Part shown: positions 7,484 through 14,425 of the stretch, one piece after another
Layout: each line of letters starts with the position of its first letter
Position numbering within the stretch: the stretch's first letter is position 1
Source of the DNA: Marinibacterium profundimaris
GTDB lineage: Bacteria; Pseudomonadota; Alphaproteobacteria; Rhodobacterales; Rhodobacteraceae
Direction of reading: 5' to 3'
NCBI RefSeq assembly: GCF_002210095.1
Contig: NZ_AQQR01000033.1
Coordinates: forward strand, 1-33,067
Length of the DNA: 33,067 nt
Translations under genes and position numbers: made by a program
The notes under the pieces: generated by a model
The model's database searches: none
Told to the model about the DNA's origin: nothing
The model's input: only the letters and a program-made list of their open reading frames with translations

Positions 7484-8791
7484 ATGTATACCCACGAGGA
7501 TCTCGGCACGCTGCAGAACCAGTCGCTGAAACTGCAGGGCTGGATCCGGCAGCAGACCTTTTCCCCCGAGCTGAAGAAGACGCTCAGGCGGTTTTCGTCC
7601 TGGGAGGTGGCCGAGCTGATCTTCAAGGTGAACCAGAGCACGTTCCGCGGCAAGCTGGCCGCCGATCCCTCTTTGCCCGCCGGCGAGGTCGAGCCGGACG
7701 GGCGGCAGCGCTGGTTCTCATTGGAAGAGATCAACGAGCTGCGCCGCCGGCTCAAGATCAACCGCAAGAGCCTGATGCCCACCCGTCCCGCCGGCAAGCG
7801 CGCGGTGCGCGCGGCGGTGGCCAATTTCAAGGGCGGCGCCGGCAAGTCCACCGTGGCGCTGCATTTCGCCCATGCCGCGGCGCTTGACGGGTACCGGGTT
7901 CTGGTCGTCGATTTCGATCCGCAGGCCACGCTCAGCCATTCCATGGGCCTGACCGACGTGTCCGAGGAACATACCGTCTGGGGCATCATGGCCCGCGACC
8001 TGATCCGCGAGACGGAGCGGATGAACCGCGGCCCTGTCGGTGCCGAGAGCGGCACCGCCCTGCCCCAGCGCCACCTGCCCGAGGCGATCACCGGCCTTGG
8101 CCTGGGCGAATTGCGGATCGACGATTTCATAAAGCCGACCTCCTGGCCCACGATCGACGCGATCCCCTCCTGCGCCAATGCCGCCTTCGTCGAATTCGCC
8201 AGCGCCCAGTATCGCCACCTGAACCCGGACTGGTCCTTTTTCGCCGCCGTGTCGCGGTACCTCGATCAGATCCCGGACGAAAGCTATGACCTGATCGTCT
8301 TCGACTGCCCGCCGGCCATCGGCTACCAGTCGATGAACGCGGTCTTCGCGGCCGACGTGCTGTATATCCCGTCGGGGCCCGGCTACTGGGAATACGACAG
8401 CACCACCTCCTTCATCGGCCAGCTGTCCGAGGCGCTCGAAGATCTCTCCTACGGGTTCGACGGGACCTTACCCACGGGTAAGATCGCGCTGCCCAAGGCG
8501 TTCTACGACATCCGCTTCCTGCTGACCCGGTACGAGCCCGGCAACGAATTGCACCGTGCGATGCTGGAAGCCTTTCGTAAGGTGTTCGGTGATCTTGTGA
8601 CCGACAACCCGGTCGAGATGACCCGCGCGGTCGAACAATCGGGGCGGTTCCTCAGCTCGGTCTACGAGATGGATTACCGCGAGATGACACGCGAGACCTG
8701 GCGCCGCGCCCGGTCCACCTTCGATAATGCCTATGACGAATTTCGCGCCTCGGTCCACGGCGCCTGGGAGAAAATGGAGGCAGGGGAATGA
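7484..8791 (+). CDS. parA: ParA-type partition ATPase
   Basis: From ATG 7484 the protein has 435 residues; GGAGG five bases upstream decides this start over ATG 7472, which has no ribosome site. The N-terminal third carries a MerR/HTH-like DNA-binding region ('FSSWEVAELIFKVNQSTFRG', 'FSLEEINELRRRLKI'), as in long plasmid ParA proteins. The deviant Walker A motif is 'FKGGAGKST', followed by 'VLVVDFDPQATLS' and a Walker B-like 'YDLIVFDCPPAIGY'. With ParB it positions plasmid copies before division and probably represses its own promoter. Residues 328-333 (TLPTGK) are encoded by the partition-site palindrome, with a TTA leucine codon that is unusual here. Its stop overlaps parB (ATGA). Confidence 0.93.
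   Translation: MYTHEDLGTLQNQSLKLQGWIRQQTFSPELKKTLRRFSSWEVAELIFKVNQSTFRGKLAADPSLPAGEVEPDGRQRWFSLEEINELRRRLKINRKSLMPTRPAGKRAVRAAVANFKGGAGKSTVALHFAHAAALDGYRVLVVDFDPQATLSHSMGLTDVSEEHTVWGIMARDLIRETERMNRGPVGAESGTALPQRHLPEAITGLGLGELRIDDFIKPTSWPTIDAIPSCANAAFVEFASAQYRHLNPDWSFFAAVSRYLDQIPDESYDLIVFDCPPAIGYQSMNAVFAADVLYIPSGPGYWEYDSTTSFIGQLSEALEDLSYGFDGTLPTGKIALPKAFYDIRFLLTRYEPGNELHRAMLEAFRKVFGDLVTDNPVEMTRAVEQSGRFLSSVYEMDYREMTRETWRRARSTFDNAYDEFRASVHGAWEKMEAGE
8467..8482. promoter_or_regulatory. Candidate parS partition site, copy 2 (inside parA)
   Basis: CTTACCCACGGGTAAG is identical to the core upstream of parA. The identity with the parB copy extends to 22 bases (8462-8483 against 9670-9691). It is read as Thr-Leu-Pro-Thr-Gly-Lys in parA. 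Confidence 0.7.
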
Positions 8792-9885
8792 GCAGGAAAC
8801 GCAGGATGTTCGACATCGACGTGCCCGACGTGGACAGCATTCCGGTCGGCAAGGCGCCCGAGACGATCGTGCCGTCGCGGCGTGGTCCGATGGCGGCGGC
8901 GATCTCGGAAAACGCGGGATCGCTGCGCGACCGGCAGGCGGCCGAAGACAGCATCCGGGCCGAAAACGACAGGCTGGCGCTGGAATTCGTGGAGCTCAAG
9001 CGCGCCGGTCTGATCGTCGACCGGGTGCCGCTGGACCAGATCGTGACCGAACGCCTGGTGCGGGACCGCAAGCCCGGCCCGGACGAAGAGCTGGACGAAC
9101 TGAAGGGATCGATCCGCGAGATCGGCCTGTCGAACCCCGTGCGGCTGGAACGCCGCGAGGACGGCCGGTTCGAGCTGGTGCAGGGCATGCGGCGGCTGCA
9201 GGCCTATCGCGCGCTGCTGGAGGAAACCGGCGAGGATCGCTTTGCCAGGATCCCCGCCGGCATCGGCGCGCAGGAGGCCGAGACGCAGCTGAGCTATCGG
9301 CGGATGGTGGACGAGAACCTGATCCGCAAGGATATCTCCTTTGCCGAGATGGCGACGCTGGCGCGGCGCTATGCCGAGGATCCGGCGAACGACTGCGCCG
9401 AGGTGTCGGAGGCCGTCGCGCAGCTGTTCAAATCGGCCAGCTACACCAAGCGCAGCTATATCCGCGCCTTTGCCGAACTGCTTGCGCGGCTCGACAAGGT
9501 GCTGATGTTCCCGCAGGAGATCCCGCGCAACCTGGGCGTGGAGCTGAAACGCCGGATGGACAACGACGACGGGCTGGTTGCCCGGATCTCGACCGCGCTG
9601 CGTTCCGCGCCCGAGCGGGACGCGGCGCAGGAGGTCGAGATCCTGCGCGGGTTCCTGGGCGAAGGGGAGGGGACCTTACCCACGGGTAAGACTGCGGCTG
9701 CGAAGCCCGCCAAGCCCCGGCAGGCCAAGACGACCTTCCAGGTGCCGGTGGACACCGGTGTCGCACGGTGCAACGCCTCGGACGGACGGCTGGAGCTGCG
9801 GCACGACCTGGATTTCTCGTCGGTCGATCGACACAGCCTGGAACGCGCGGTGGCGGCGTTCTTTAAGGCTTTGGAGGACGAATAG
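8788..9885 (+). CDS. parB: ParB-type partition protein
   Basis: This 365-residue protein shows the ParB/Srx core: 'ELDELKGSIREIGLSNPVRL' then 'FELVQGMRRLQAYRAL' (the family box usually reads GERRxRA). A central helical region follows ('LSYRRMVDENLIRKDISFAE'), which includes the DNA-binding HTH. The arrangement resembles RepB/ParB of alphaproteobacterial plasmids. It is coupled to parA by an ATGA overlap and has its own ribosome site (GGAGGCAGGGGA). Residues 296-301 (TLPTGK) come from the third copy of the palindrome, in a low-complexity part of the C-terminal region, where an inserted peptide would do little harm. It should bind the palindromes and load onto plasmid DNA. Confidence 0.92.
   Translation: MSRKRRMFDIDVPDVDSIPVGKAPETIVPSRRGPMAAAISENAGSLRDRQAAEDSIRAENDRLALEFVELKRAGLIVDRVPLDQIVTERLVRDRKPGPDEELDELKGSIREIGLSNPVRLERREDGRFELVQGMRRLQAYRALLEETGEDRFARIPAGIGAQEAETQLSYRRMVDENLIRKDISFAEMATLARRYAEDPANDCAEVSEAVAQLFKSASYTKRSYIRAFAELLARLDKVLMFPQEIPRNLGVELKRRMDNDDGLVARISTALRSAPERDAAQEVEILRGFLGEGEGTLPTGKTAAAKPAKPRQAKTTFQVPVDTGVARCNASDGRLELRHDLDFSSVDRHSLERAVAAFFKALEDE
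9675..9690. promoter_or_regulatory. Candidate parS partition site, copy 3 (inside parB)
   Basis: This is the third exact copy of CTTACCCACGGGTAAG, 1208 bases after copy 2 and 2304 after copy 1. It again encodes Thr-Leu-Pro-Thr-Gly-Lys with the codons used in parA. Confidence 0.7.
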
Positions 9886-9952
9886 GGCAGGGGGCGACCC
9901 AGCGGCGCAGACCTTTTACCATTATATATCAATGTCTTAACGTACTTGAATC

Positions 9953-9982
9953 GGGGGCCGTGGCGCAGGACGCCTGGCCCCC
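9953..9982 (+). terminator. Strong hairpin after parB
   Basis: Outer arms GGGGGCC / GGCCCCC enclose an inner GGCG-CAGGA-CGCC stem, 67 bases after the parB stop. No T-run follows, as is common in GC-rich alphaproteobacteria. It probably separates parAB from the importer operon. Confidence 0.6.
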
Positions 9983-9991
9983 AAAACCTGC

Positions 9992-10019
9992 TTGCACTGC
10001 CGATGTGAGGATATGTAAT
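9992..10019 (+). promoter_or_regulatory. Candidate promoter overlapping the 20-bp palindrome
   Basis: TTGCAC (9992-9997), a 16-base spacer and TGTAAT (10014-10019) resemble -35 and -10 boxes. The -10 box lies inside the palindrome, so a bound repressor would block it. Confidence 0.4.
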
Positions 10020-10033
10020 GTTATAACATTACA
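10014..10033. promoter_or_regulatory. Perfect 20-bp palindromic operator, Zur-box-like
   Basis: TGTAATGTTATAACATTACA is its own reverse complement over all 20 bases. The core ATGTTATAACAT matches the general form of proteobacterial Zur (zinc uptake regulator) sites as I remember them; other Fur-family regulators are possible. It is AT-rich within GC-rich surroundings and stands upstream of the cobalamin riboswitch and importer genes, so the operon may answer to two signals. Confidence 0.6.
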
Positions 10034-10111
10034 CACACGCGCAGAGACGAACCGGCAGCACCGCGATGAAGACAGGTTTGAGATCCCAGGACCCATCCGT
10101 CGGGTTGCGGC

Positions 10112-10140
10112 TTGACCAAAGGCCCGCGACCCGGTCTATT
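10112..10140 (+). promoter_or_regulatory. Second candidate promoter just before the riboswitch
   Basis: TTGACC (10112-10117), a 17-base spacer and TCTATT (10135-10140) would start RNA at about 10147, right at the aptamer. It is an alternative or addition to the promoter at 9992. Confidence 0.4.
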
Positions 10141-10144
10141 GCAC

Positions 10145-10328
10145 GGGATGGTGTCCGGGATGGTCTGCATTTCCGGATGAAAAGGGAATGCGGTGCGGCG
10201 TCCAAGGGCGCCAATTCCGCGACTGCCCCCGCAACTGTGAGCGGTGAGCGACCCCGGGAGACCCACTGGCCAGACATGGTCGGGAAGGCTCGGGCAAGCC
10301 GTGACCCGCGAGTCAGGAGACCTGCCAT
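10145..10328 (+). promoter_or_regulatory. Cobalamin (vitamin B12) riboswitch
   Basis: The conserved blocks of the cobalamin aptamer appear in order: AAAAGGGAATGCGGTGC, then GACTGCCCCCGCAACTGTGA, then CCACTGG, then GGGAAGGC, then GACCCGCGAGTCAGGAGACC with CTGCC. Spacing is normal for the family. It precedes an ABC importer of the BtuCDF/FecCD type, so high adenosyl- or methylcobalamin should shut the importer off. Downstream, AGGAGG at 10365-10370 could pair with CCTCC at 10420-10424, which would suit control of translation initiation; this expression-platform idea is inference. Confidence 0.93.
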
Positions 10329-10376
10329 CGTGACATCAACTTTGACCGGGCGGGGTGCTCCGGCAGGAGGTCCGAA

Positions 10377-10559
10377 ATGGTACGACGGCGACAGCCGCAA
10401 AGTGTCATGCGTTCCTTTTCCTCCCCGCGGTCGCGCGGAGGGCGCCGGAACCATGGAACACAGCAACGACAGCCCGGCCGGTCGGGCAAAGCCATCTCGG
10501 GCCATTCCCGGCTCGTTTCCGTCCTGCATCGCCGGTCGCTGGGCTGTCACGCGGCCTGA
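10377..10559 (+). CDS. Possible 60-residue Arg-rich leader ORF
   Basis: An ATG six bases after a perfect AGGAGG opens a frame of 60 residues ('MVRRRQPQSVMRSFSSPRS...'), rich in Arg, Ser and Gly, ending 36 bases before the importer ATPase. No family is recognised and the composition looks like non-coding GC-rich DNA. The ribosome site is too good to ignore. It may be a leader ORF whose translation is the step the riboswitch controls, or a decayed gene. The 267 bases from the riboswitch to the ATPase hold nothing else I can name. Confidence 0.25.
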   Translation: MVRRRQPQSVMRSFSSPRSRGGRRNHGTQQRQPGRSGKAISGHSRLVSVLHRRSLGCHAA

Positions 10560-10595
10560 GCCGGCAGCGGCGCGCCCGGCACAGGGACGGGCGGG

Positions 10596-11378
10596 ATGAC
10601 CGCACCGCACGCCGCCACCTTGCAGGCAGAGGGGCTGAGCTGGGGTCCGAAACGGGGCCTGACGCTTTTGCAGCCGACCACCTTCGGGGTGGGCGCGGGC
10701 CGGATCCTGGCCGTTGTCGGGCCGAACGGGGCGGGCAAGTCGACCCTGCTGCGGCTGCTTTACCGCTACCTGCGGCCCACGTCCGGGCGGGTCCTGCTGG
10801 ACGGGGCGGACATCTGGGCGCTGTCCGCGCGCGAGGTCGCGCGGTCGGTCGCGGTCGTCCTGCAGGAGCAGCCGACCGACTTTGCCCTGACCGTGGGCGA
10901 GATCGTGGCCCTGGGCCGCACCCCGCACCTGCCGGCCAGCGCCAGCGGCGGCGAGGCCGACGCGGCCATCGTGCGCGATGCGCTGGCGCGGCTGGGGCTT
11001 GCCGGCTTCGCGCACCGGCTGTTCGGATCGCTCTCGGGCGGCGAGCGCCAGCGGGTCATGGTGGCCCGGGCGCTGGCGCAGAACCCGCGCCTTCTGATCC
11101 TGGACGAGCCGACCAACCACCTGGACATCCGACACCAGCTGGAGCTTTTGGCGCTGATGCGCGATCTTGGCCCCACGATCATCACCAGCCTGCATGACAT
11201 CAACCTGGCCGCCCGGGTGGCGGACGAGGTGCTGGTTCTGGCCGGCGGGCAGCTGATGGCCTGCGGCCGCCCCGACGATGTCCTGACCGAAGAGCTGATC
11301 GCCCGTGCCTTCGGCGTCCGCGTGCACCGCCAGTCGCTGAAGCCCAGCGGCGATGCGCATCTGACCTTTCACCTATGA
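10596..11378 (+). CDS. ABC importer ATPase, BtuD/FecE type
   Basis: This 260-residue ATPase has Walker A 'VGPNGAGKST', the Q-loop in 'VVLQEQPTDFALTVGEIVALG', the ABC signature 'LSGGERQRV', Walker B 'LLILDEPTNHLD' and the switch histidine in 'TSLHDINLAARVAD'. The 'GRTPH' after the Q-loop and the overall length match ATPases of FecCD-type (siderophore, haem and cobalamin) importers. It is the first clear gene after the cobalamin riboswitch, so a corrinoid or a cobalt-related compound is the likely cargo. Gene order is ATPase, binding protein, permease. No outer-membrane TonB receptor is on this plasmid, so a chromosomal BtuB-like receptor would be needed. Confidence 0.92.
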   Translation: MTAPHAATLQAEGLSWGPKRGLTLLQPTTFGVGAGRILAVVGPNGAGKSTLLRLLYRYLRPTSGRVLLDGADIWALSAREVARSVAVVLQEQPTDFALTVGEIVALGRTPHLPASASGGEADAAIVRDALARLGLAGFAHRLFGSLSGGERQRVMVARALAQNPRLLILDEPTNHLDIRHQLELLALMRDLGPTIITSLHDINLAARVADEVLVLAGGQLMACGRPDDVLTEELIARAFGVRVHRQSLKPSGDAHLTFHL

Positions 11379-11409
11379 CCATCACTACCGCGCCGGAAAG
11401 GCCCGCTTC

Positions 11410-12345
11410 ATGAAATACCTGATCACCTCGCTTGCCCTTGTCGCCGTCACCCCCGCGCTGGCCGATCCCGTCACCGTGCAAAGCTGCGACCGCGAGGTCA
11501 CCTTCGACGCGCCGCCGCAAGCGGCCGTGTCGAACGACATCAACCTGACCGAGATGATGCTGGCGCTGGAGCTGACCGACCACATGGTCGGCTTCACCGG
11601 TATCAACGGCTGGAACAAGATCGACGAGGAAATGCGCGCAGGCATCGGCGCGCTGCCGGAACTGGCCGAGAAATACCCCTCCAAAGAGGTGCTGCTGGGG
11701 GCAGGGGCCGATTTCTACTTTGCCGGCTGGAACTACGGCATGCGCGTCGGCGGCGAGGTCACGCCCGAGACGCTGAAGCCCTTCGGCATCCAGGTCTACG
11801 AGCTAACCGAAAGCTGCATCCATATCATGGACAAGCCCGAGGCCAGCATGGACGACATGTACAACGACCTGCTGAACCTTGGCGCGATCTTCGGTGTGCC
11901 CGACCGGGCGCAGGCGCTGGTCGATGGCTACAGGGCCGATCTTGACGCGGTCCTTGCCGATCTGCCACCGCTGGACCGCGCGCCGCGCGTCTTCGTGTAC
12001 GACAGCGGCGAGGACACGCCTTTCACCGCCGGGCGCTATGCCATGCCGAACGCGTTGATCGAGGCCGCCGGGGGCACCAACATCATGAAGGATTTCGAGA
12101 AAAGCTGGGGCACGGTAAACTGGGAACCAGTGATCGAGCGCAACCCCGAGGTGATCGTGATCGTCGATTACGGCGAGGTCACGGCCGAACAGAAACGCGC
12201 CTTCATGATGGGAACGCCGGCCTTCGCCGATCTTGACGCGGTGAAGAACGACCGGTTCGTGGTTCTGGATTACGTCGAGGCGACGCCGGGCCCCCGCAAC
12301 ATCCGCGCCGTGCGCAAGCTGGCCGAAGGGTTCCGGGCGGAATGA
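11410..12345 (+). CDS. Periplasmic binding protein of the B12-controlled importer (BtuF/TroA fold)
   Basis: This protein has 311 residues with a typical cleavable signal peptide ('MKYLITSLALVAVTPALA'). The mature part has the two-lobe pattern of helical-backbone binding proteins: 'CDREVTFDAPPQAAVS' and 'INLTEMMLALEL' in lobe one, 'KEVLLGAGADFYFAG' in the middle, and 'NPEVIVIVDYG' near the end. It delivers substrate to the permease encoded immediately downstream, with an ATGA overlap at 12342. Cysteines are present in 'VQSCDREV' and 'TESCIHIM' and could form a disulfide. Riboswitch context favours cobalamin or cobinamide; an iron or zinc chelate is the alternative, especially given the Zur-like box upstream. 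Confidence 0.88.
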   Translation: MKYLITSLALVAVTPALADPVTVQSCDREVTFDAPPQAAVSNDINLTEMMLALELTDHMVGFTGINGWNKIDEEMRAGIGALPELAEKYPSKEVLLGAGADFYFAGWNYGMRVGGEVTPETLKPFGIQVYELTESCIHIMDKPEASMDDMYNDLLNLGAIFGVPDRAQALVDGYRADLDAVLADLPPLDRAPRVFVYDSGEDTPFTAGRYAMPNALIEAAGGTNIMKDFEKSWGTVNWEPVIERNPEVIVIVDYGEVTAEQKRAFMMGTPAFADLDAVKNDRFVVLDYVEATPGPRNIRAVRKLAEGFRAE

Positions 12346-13388
12346 CGGATCGCGCCGTCTCGGTCCCCGCGCGCCGCGCGTTTGTCCTGCCGTCGCTGTC
12401 GGTTCTGGGGCTGGCCGCCGTGATCATGTCGATCTCGGTCGCGGTCAGCGTGGGGGCGGTGACGGTGCCGCTGGGCACGGTCTGGGGCGTGGTGGCCGAC
12501 CGGATCCTGCCCGGCCTGATCGAGCCCTCCTGGAGCACGGGCCAGTCGGCCATCGTCTGGGACATCCGCCTGCCGCGCGCGCTGCTGGCGGCGATGGTCG
12601 GCGCCGGGCTGTCGCTGGTGGGCGCCAGCCTGCAGTCGGTCACGCGCAACCCGCTGGCCGATCCGCATCTTCTCGGGATTTCGGCCGGCGGCGCCTTTGG
12701 CGCGATCCTGGCGCTGCTGCATACGGGCCTGTTCATCGGATTGCTGACGGTGCCCCTGCTGGCCTTTGCCGGGGCCATGACCACGGCCCTGCTGGTGCTG
12801 GGGATCACCAGCGCCACCCGGTCCACCGGCGCCGACCGGCTGGTGCTGGCCGGCGTGGCCGTGTCGTTCATCGTGATGGCCTGCGGCAACCTGTTGATTT
12901 ACCTTGGCGATCCGCGCGCGATCCACACGGTGATCTTCTGGATGCTGGGCGGCCTTGGCCTGGCGCAGTGGGATCAGCTGATCTATCCGCTGGTGGTTCT
13001 GATCGGATGCGGCGCCTGGCTGATGTCGCGAAGCCGGCGGCTGAACGCGATGACCATGGGGGACGAGACCGCCTCGACCCTGGGGATCCCGGTGGCGCGG
13101 TTCCGGCTGGCGGTGTTCTTCGTCGGCGCGCTGCTGACCGGCTGCATGGTGGCGTTCTCGGGCATCATCGGGTTCGTCGGCCTGATGGTCCCGCATATCG
13201 TGCGGATGCTGGTCGGCGGGGATTACGCCCGCGTCCTGCCGTTTTCGGCCCTGATCGGGGCAATCTTCCTGGTCTGGGCGGATATCGCGGCGCGGACGGT
13301 GATGAAGCCCGACGACCTGCCGATCGGAATTGTCACCGGGCTGATCGGCGGGGCGTTCTTCGTCTGGCTGCTGAGCCGGCGCAGCTGA
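12342..13388 (+). CDS. FecCD-family ABC importer permease (BtuC-like)
   Basis: This 348-residue integral membrane protein has about nine to ten hydrophobic segments and FecCD hallmarks: 'WDIRLPRALLAAMVGAGLSL', 'SVTRNPLADPHLLGISAGGA', 'VGFIGLMVPHIVRML'-like sequence near residue 280 and 'DLPIGIVTGLIGGAFFVWLL' at the end. It forms the homodimeric channel for the ATPase and binding protein upstream. The start overlaps the binding-protein stop (ATGA). It ends the riboswitch-controlled operon; an inverted repeat overlaps its stop. Confidence 0.92.
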   Translation: MTDRAVSVPARRAFVLPSLSVLGLAAVIMSISVAVSVGAVTVPLGTVWGVVADRILPGLIEPSWSTGQSAIVWDIRLPRALLAAMVGAGLSLVGASLQSVTRNPLADPHLLGISAGGAFGAILALLHTGLFIGLLTVPLLAFAGAMTTALLVLGITSATRSTGADRLVLAGVAVSFIVMACGNLLIYLGDPRAIHTVIFWMLGGLGLAQWDQLIYPLVVLIGCGAWLMSRSRRLNAMTMGDETASTLGIPVARFRLAVFFVGALLTGCMVAFSGIIGFVGLMVPHIVRMLVGGDYARVLPFSALIGAIFLVWADIAARTVMKPDDLPIGIVTGLIGGAFFVWLLSRRS

Positions 13389-13453
13389 CCGGGTCTGGCG
13401 GAGACCATAGACGTTTGAAAACAAGGGACTGACCCGGTCGCAATGTTGTTGCG
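13387..13453 (+). terminator. Inverted repeats after the importer operon
   Basis: The nine-base arms GACCGGGTC (13387-13395) and GACCCGGTC (13431-13439) can pair across a 35-base loop. A smaller CGCAA-TGTTG-TTGCG hairpin occupies 13439-13453. Together they probably end importer transcription before ku. Confidence 0.45.
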
Positions 13454-13533
13454 GCCGGGACCTTCGCACGGGCCCCGGTGGATCACCTGGGTGCGCGGAG
13501 GATCGTTTCAGCCGGGGCCCGGATCGGGCCGGT

Positions 13534-13558
13534 GAAACCAGTCGACCCGTTGCGCGTT
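13534..13558 (+). promoter_or_regulatory. Candidate EcfG-type stress promoter for ku-ligD
   Basis: GAAAC (13534-13538), 16 bases, CGTT (13555-13558) lies 46 bases before the ku ATG. It differs by one base from the general-stress consensus GGAAC-N16/17-CGTT. The same GAAAC-N16-CGTT spacing occurs before the aldehyde dehydrogenase gene. Confidence 0.4.
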
Positions 13559-13603
13559 GGATGTGTAAGGCACATCTCCAAGCGGACCGAGGAGGCAACG
13601 ATC

Positions 13604-14425
13604 ATGGCATCGCGCGCAGTCTGGAAAGGGCAGCTGCGGCTGTCGCTGGTGTCCATCCCGGTCGAGATCCACTCGGCCCGGAACGCCTCGGGCAAGGTGT
13701 CGTTCCGCCAGATCCACGCGCCTTCGGGCAAACCCGTCCGCTACCAGAAGACGGTCAAGGGTGTCGGGCCGGTCGAGACCGACGACATCATGAAGGGCTA
13801 CGAGACGGACGACGGCGATTACATCCTTCTGGACAAGGACGAGATCGACGCCATCAAGCTGGAAACTCGCAAGACGCTTGAGCTGGTGCAGTTCGTCGAG
13901 ACCCGCGAAATCGCCCCGATCTGGTTCGACCGGCCCTATTACGTGGTGCCCTCGGACGAGCTGGCCGAGGATGCCTATCGCGTGATCCGCGACGCCCTGC
14001 GCAGCACCGGCAAGGCGGGGCTTGGCCAGCTGACCATGCGGGGCAAGGAATACCTTTGCGCGATCCGCCCCTGCGGCGACGGGCTGCTGATGGAAACGCT
14101 GCATTACGAGAAGGACATCCGCGACGCCGATCCGCTGTTTTCCGGGATCGAGGACGAGGCCTCGGACGAGGAGCTTCTGGAGGTCGCGACCCAGCTGATC
14201 GAGAAGAAGACCGCGCCCTTCGATGCCTCGGCCTTCGAGGATCATTACGCCTCGGCGCTGCGCGATCTGATCGCGGCGAAGATGAAGAACAAGAAGACGC
14301 CGCGCGCCAAGGCGCCGGAGGACGACGGCGGGGAGGGCGAAAACGTCGTCGACCTGATGGATGCGCTGAAGAAAAGCCTCAAGCAGGGCAAGGGCGGCTC
14401 GGGCCGCCGGAAGAAGGCATCATGA
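13604..14425 (+). CDS. ku: Ku, DNA end-binding protein of bacterial NHEJ
   Basis: This 273-residue protein starts 'MASRAVWKGQLRLSLVSIPV', the usual beginning of bacterial Ku. The start at 13604 has GGAGG eight bases upstream; longer in-frame readings are not Ku-like. The core beta-barrel region includes 'VRYQKTVKGVGPVETDDIMKGYE' (shown in part), and the C-terminal tail is Lys-rich (extension and minimal C-terminus, 'KSLKQGKGGSGRRKKAS') as expected for DNA sliding and LigD recruitment. Ku forms a ring on double-strand break ends and recruits LigD, which is encoded next with an ATGA overlap. Plasmid carriage of a complete end-joining pair is known but uncommon. Confidence 0.97.
   Translation: MASRAVWKGQLRLSLVSIPVEIHSARNASGKVSFRQIHAPSGKPVRYQKTVKGVGPVETDDIMKGYETDDGDYILLDKDEIDAIKLETRKTLELVQFVETREIAPIWFDRPYYVVPSDELAEDAYRVIRDALRSTGKAGLGQLTMRGKEYLCAIRPCGDGLLMETLHYEKDIRDADPLFSGIEDEASDEELLEVATQLIEKKTAPFDASAFEDHYASALRDLIAAKMKNKKTPRAKAPEDDGGEGENVVDLMDALKKSLKQGKGGSGRRKKAS

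Noticed and set aside
9953-9982. Hairpin as a possible transposon end or att site
   Set aside because: No matching copy, target duplication or recombinase gene was found. Position after parB fits a terminator.
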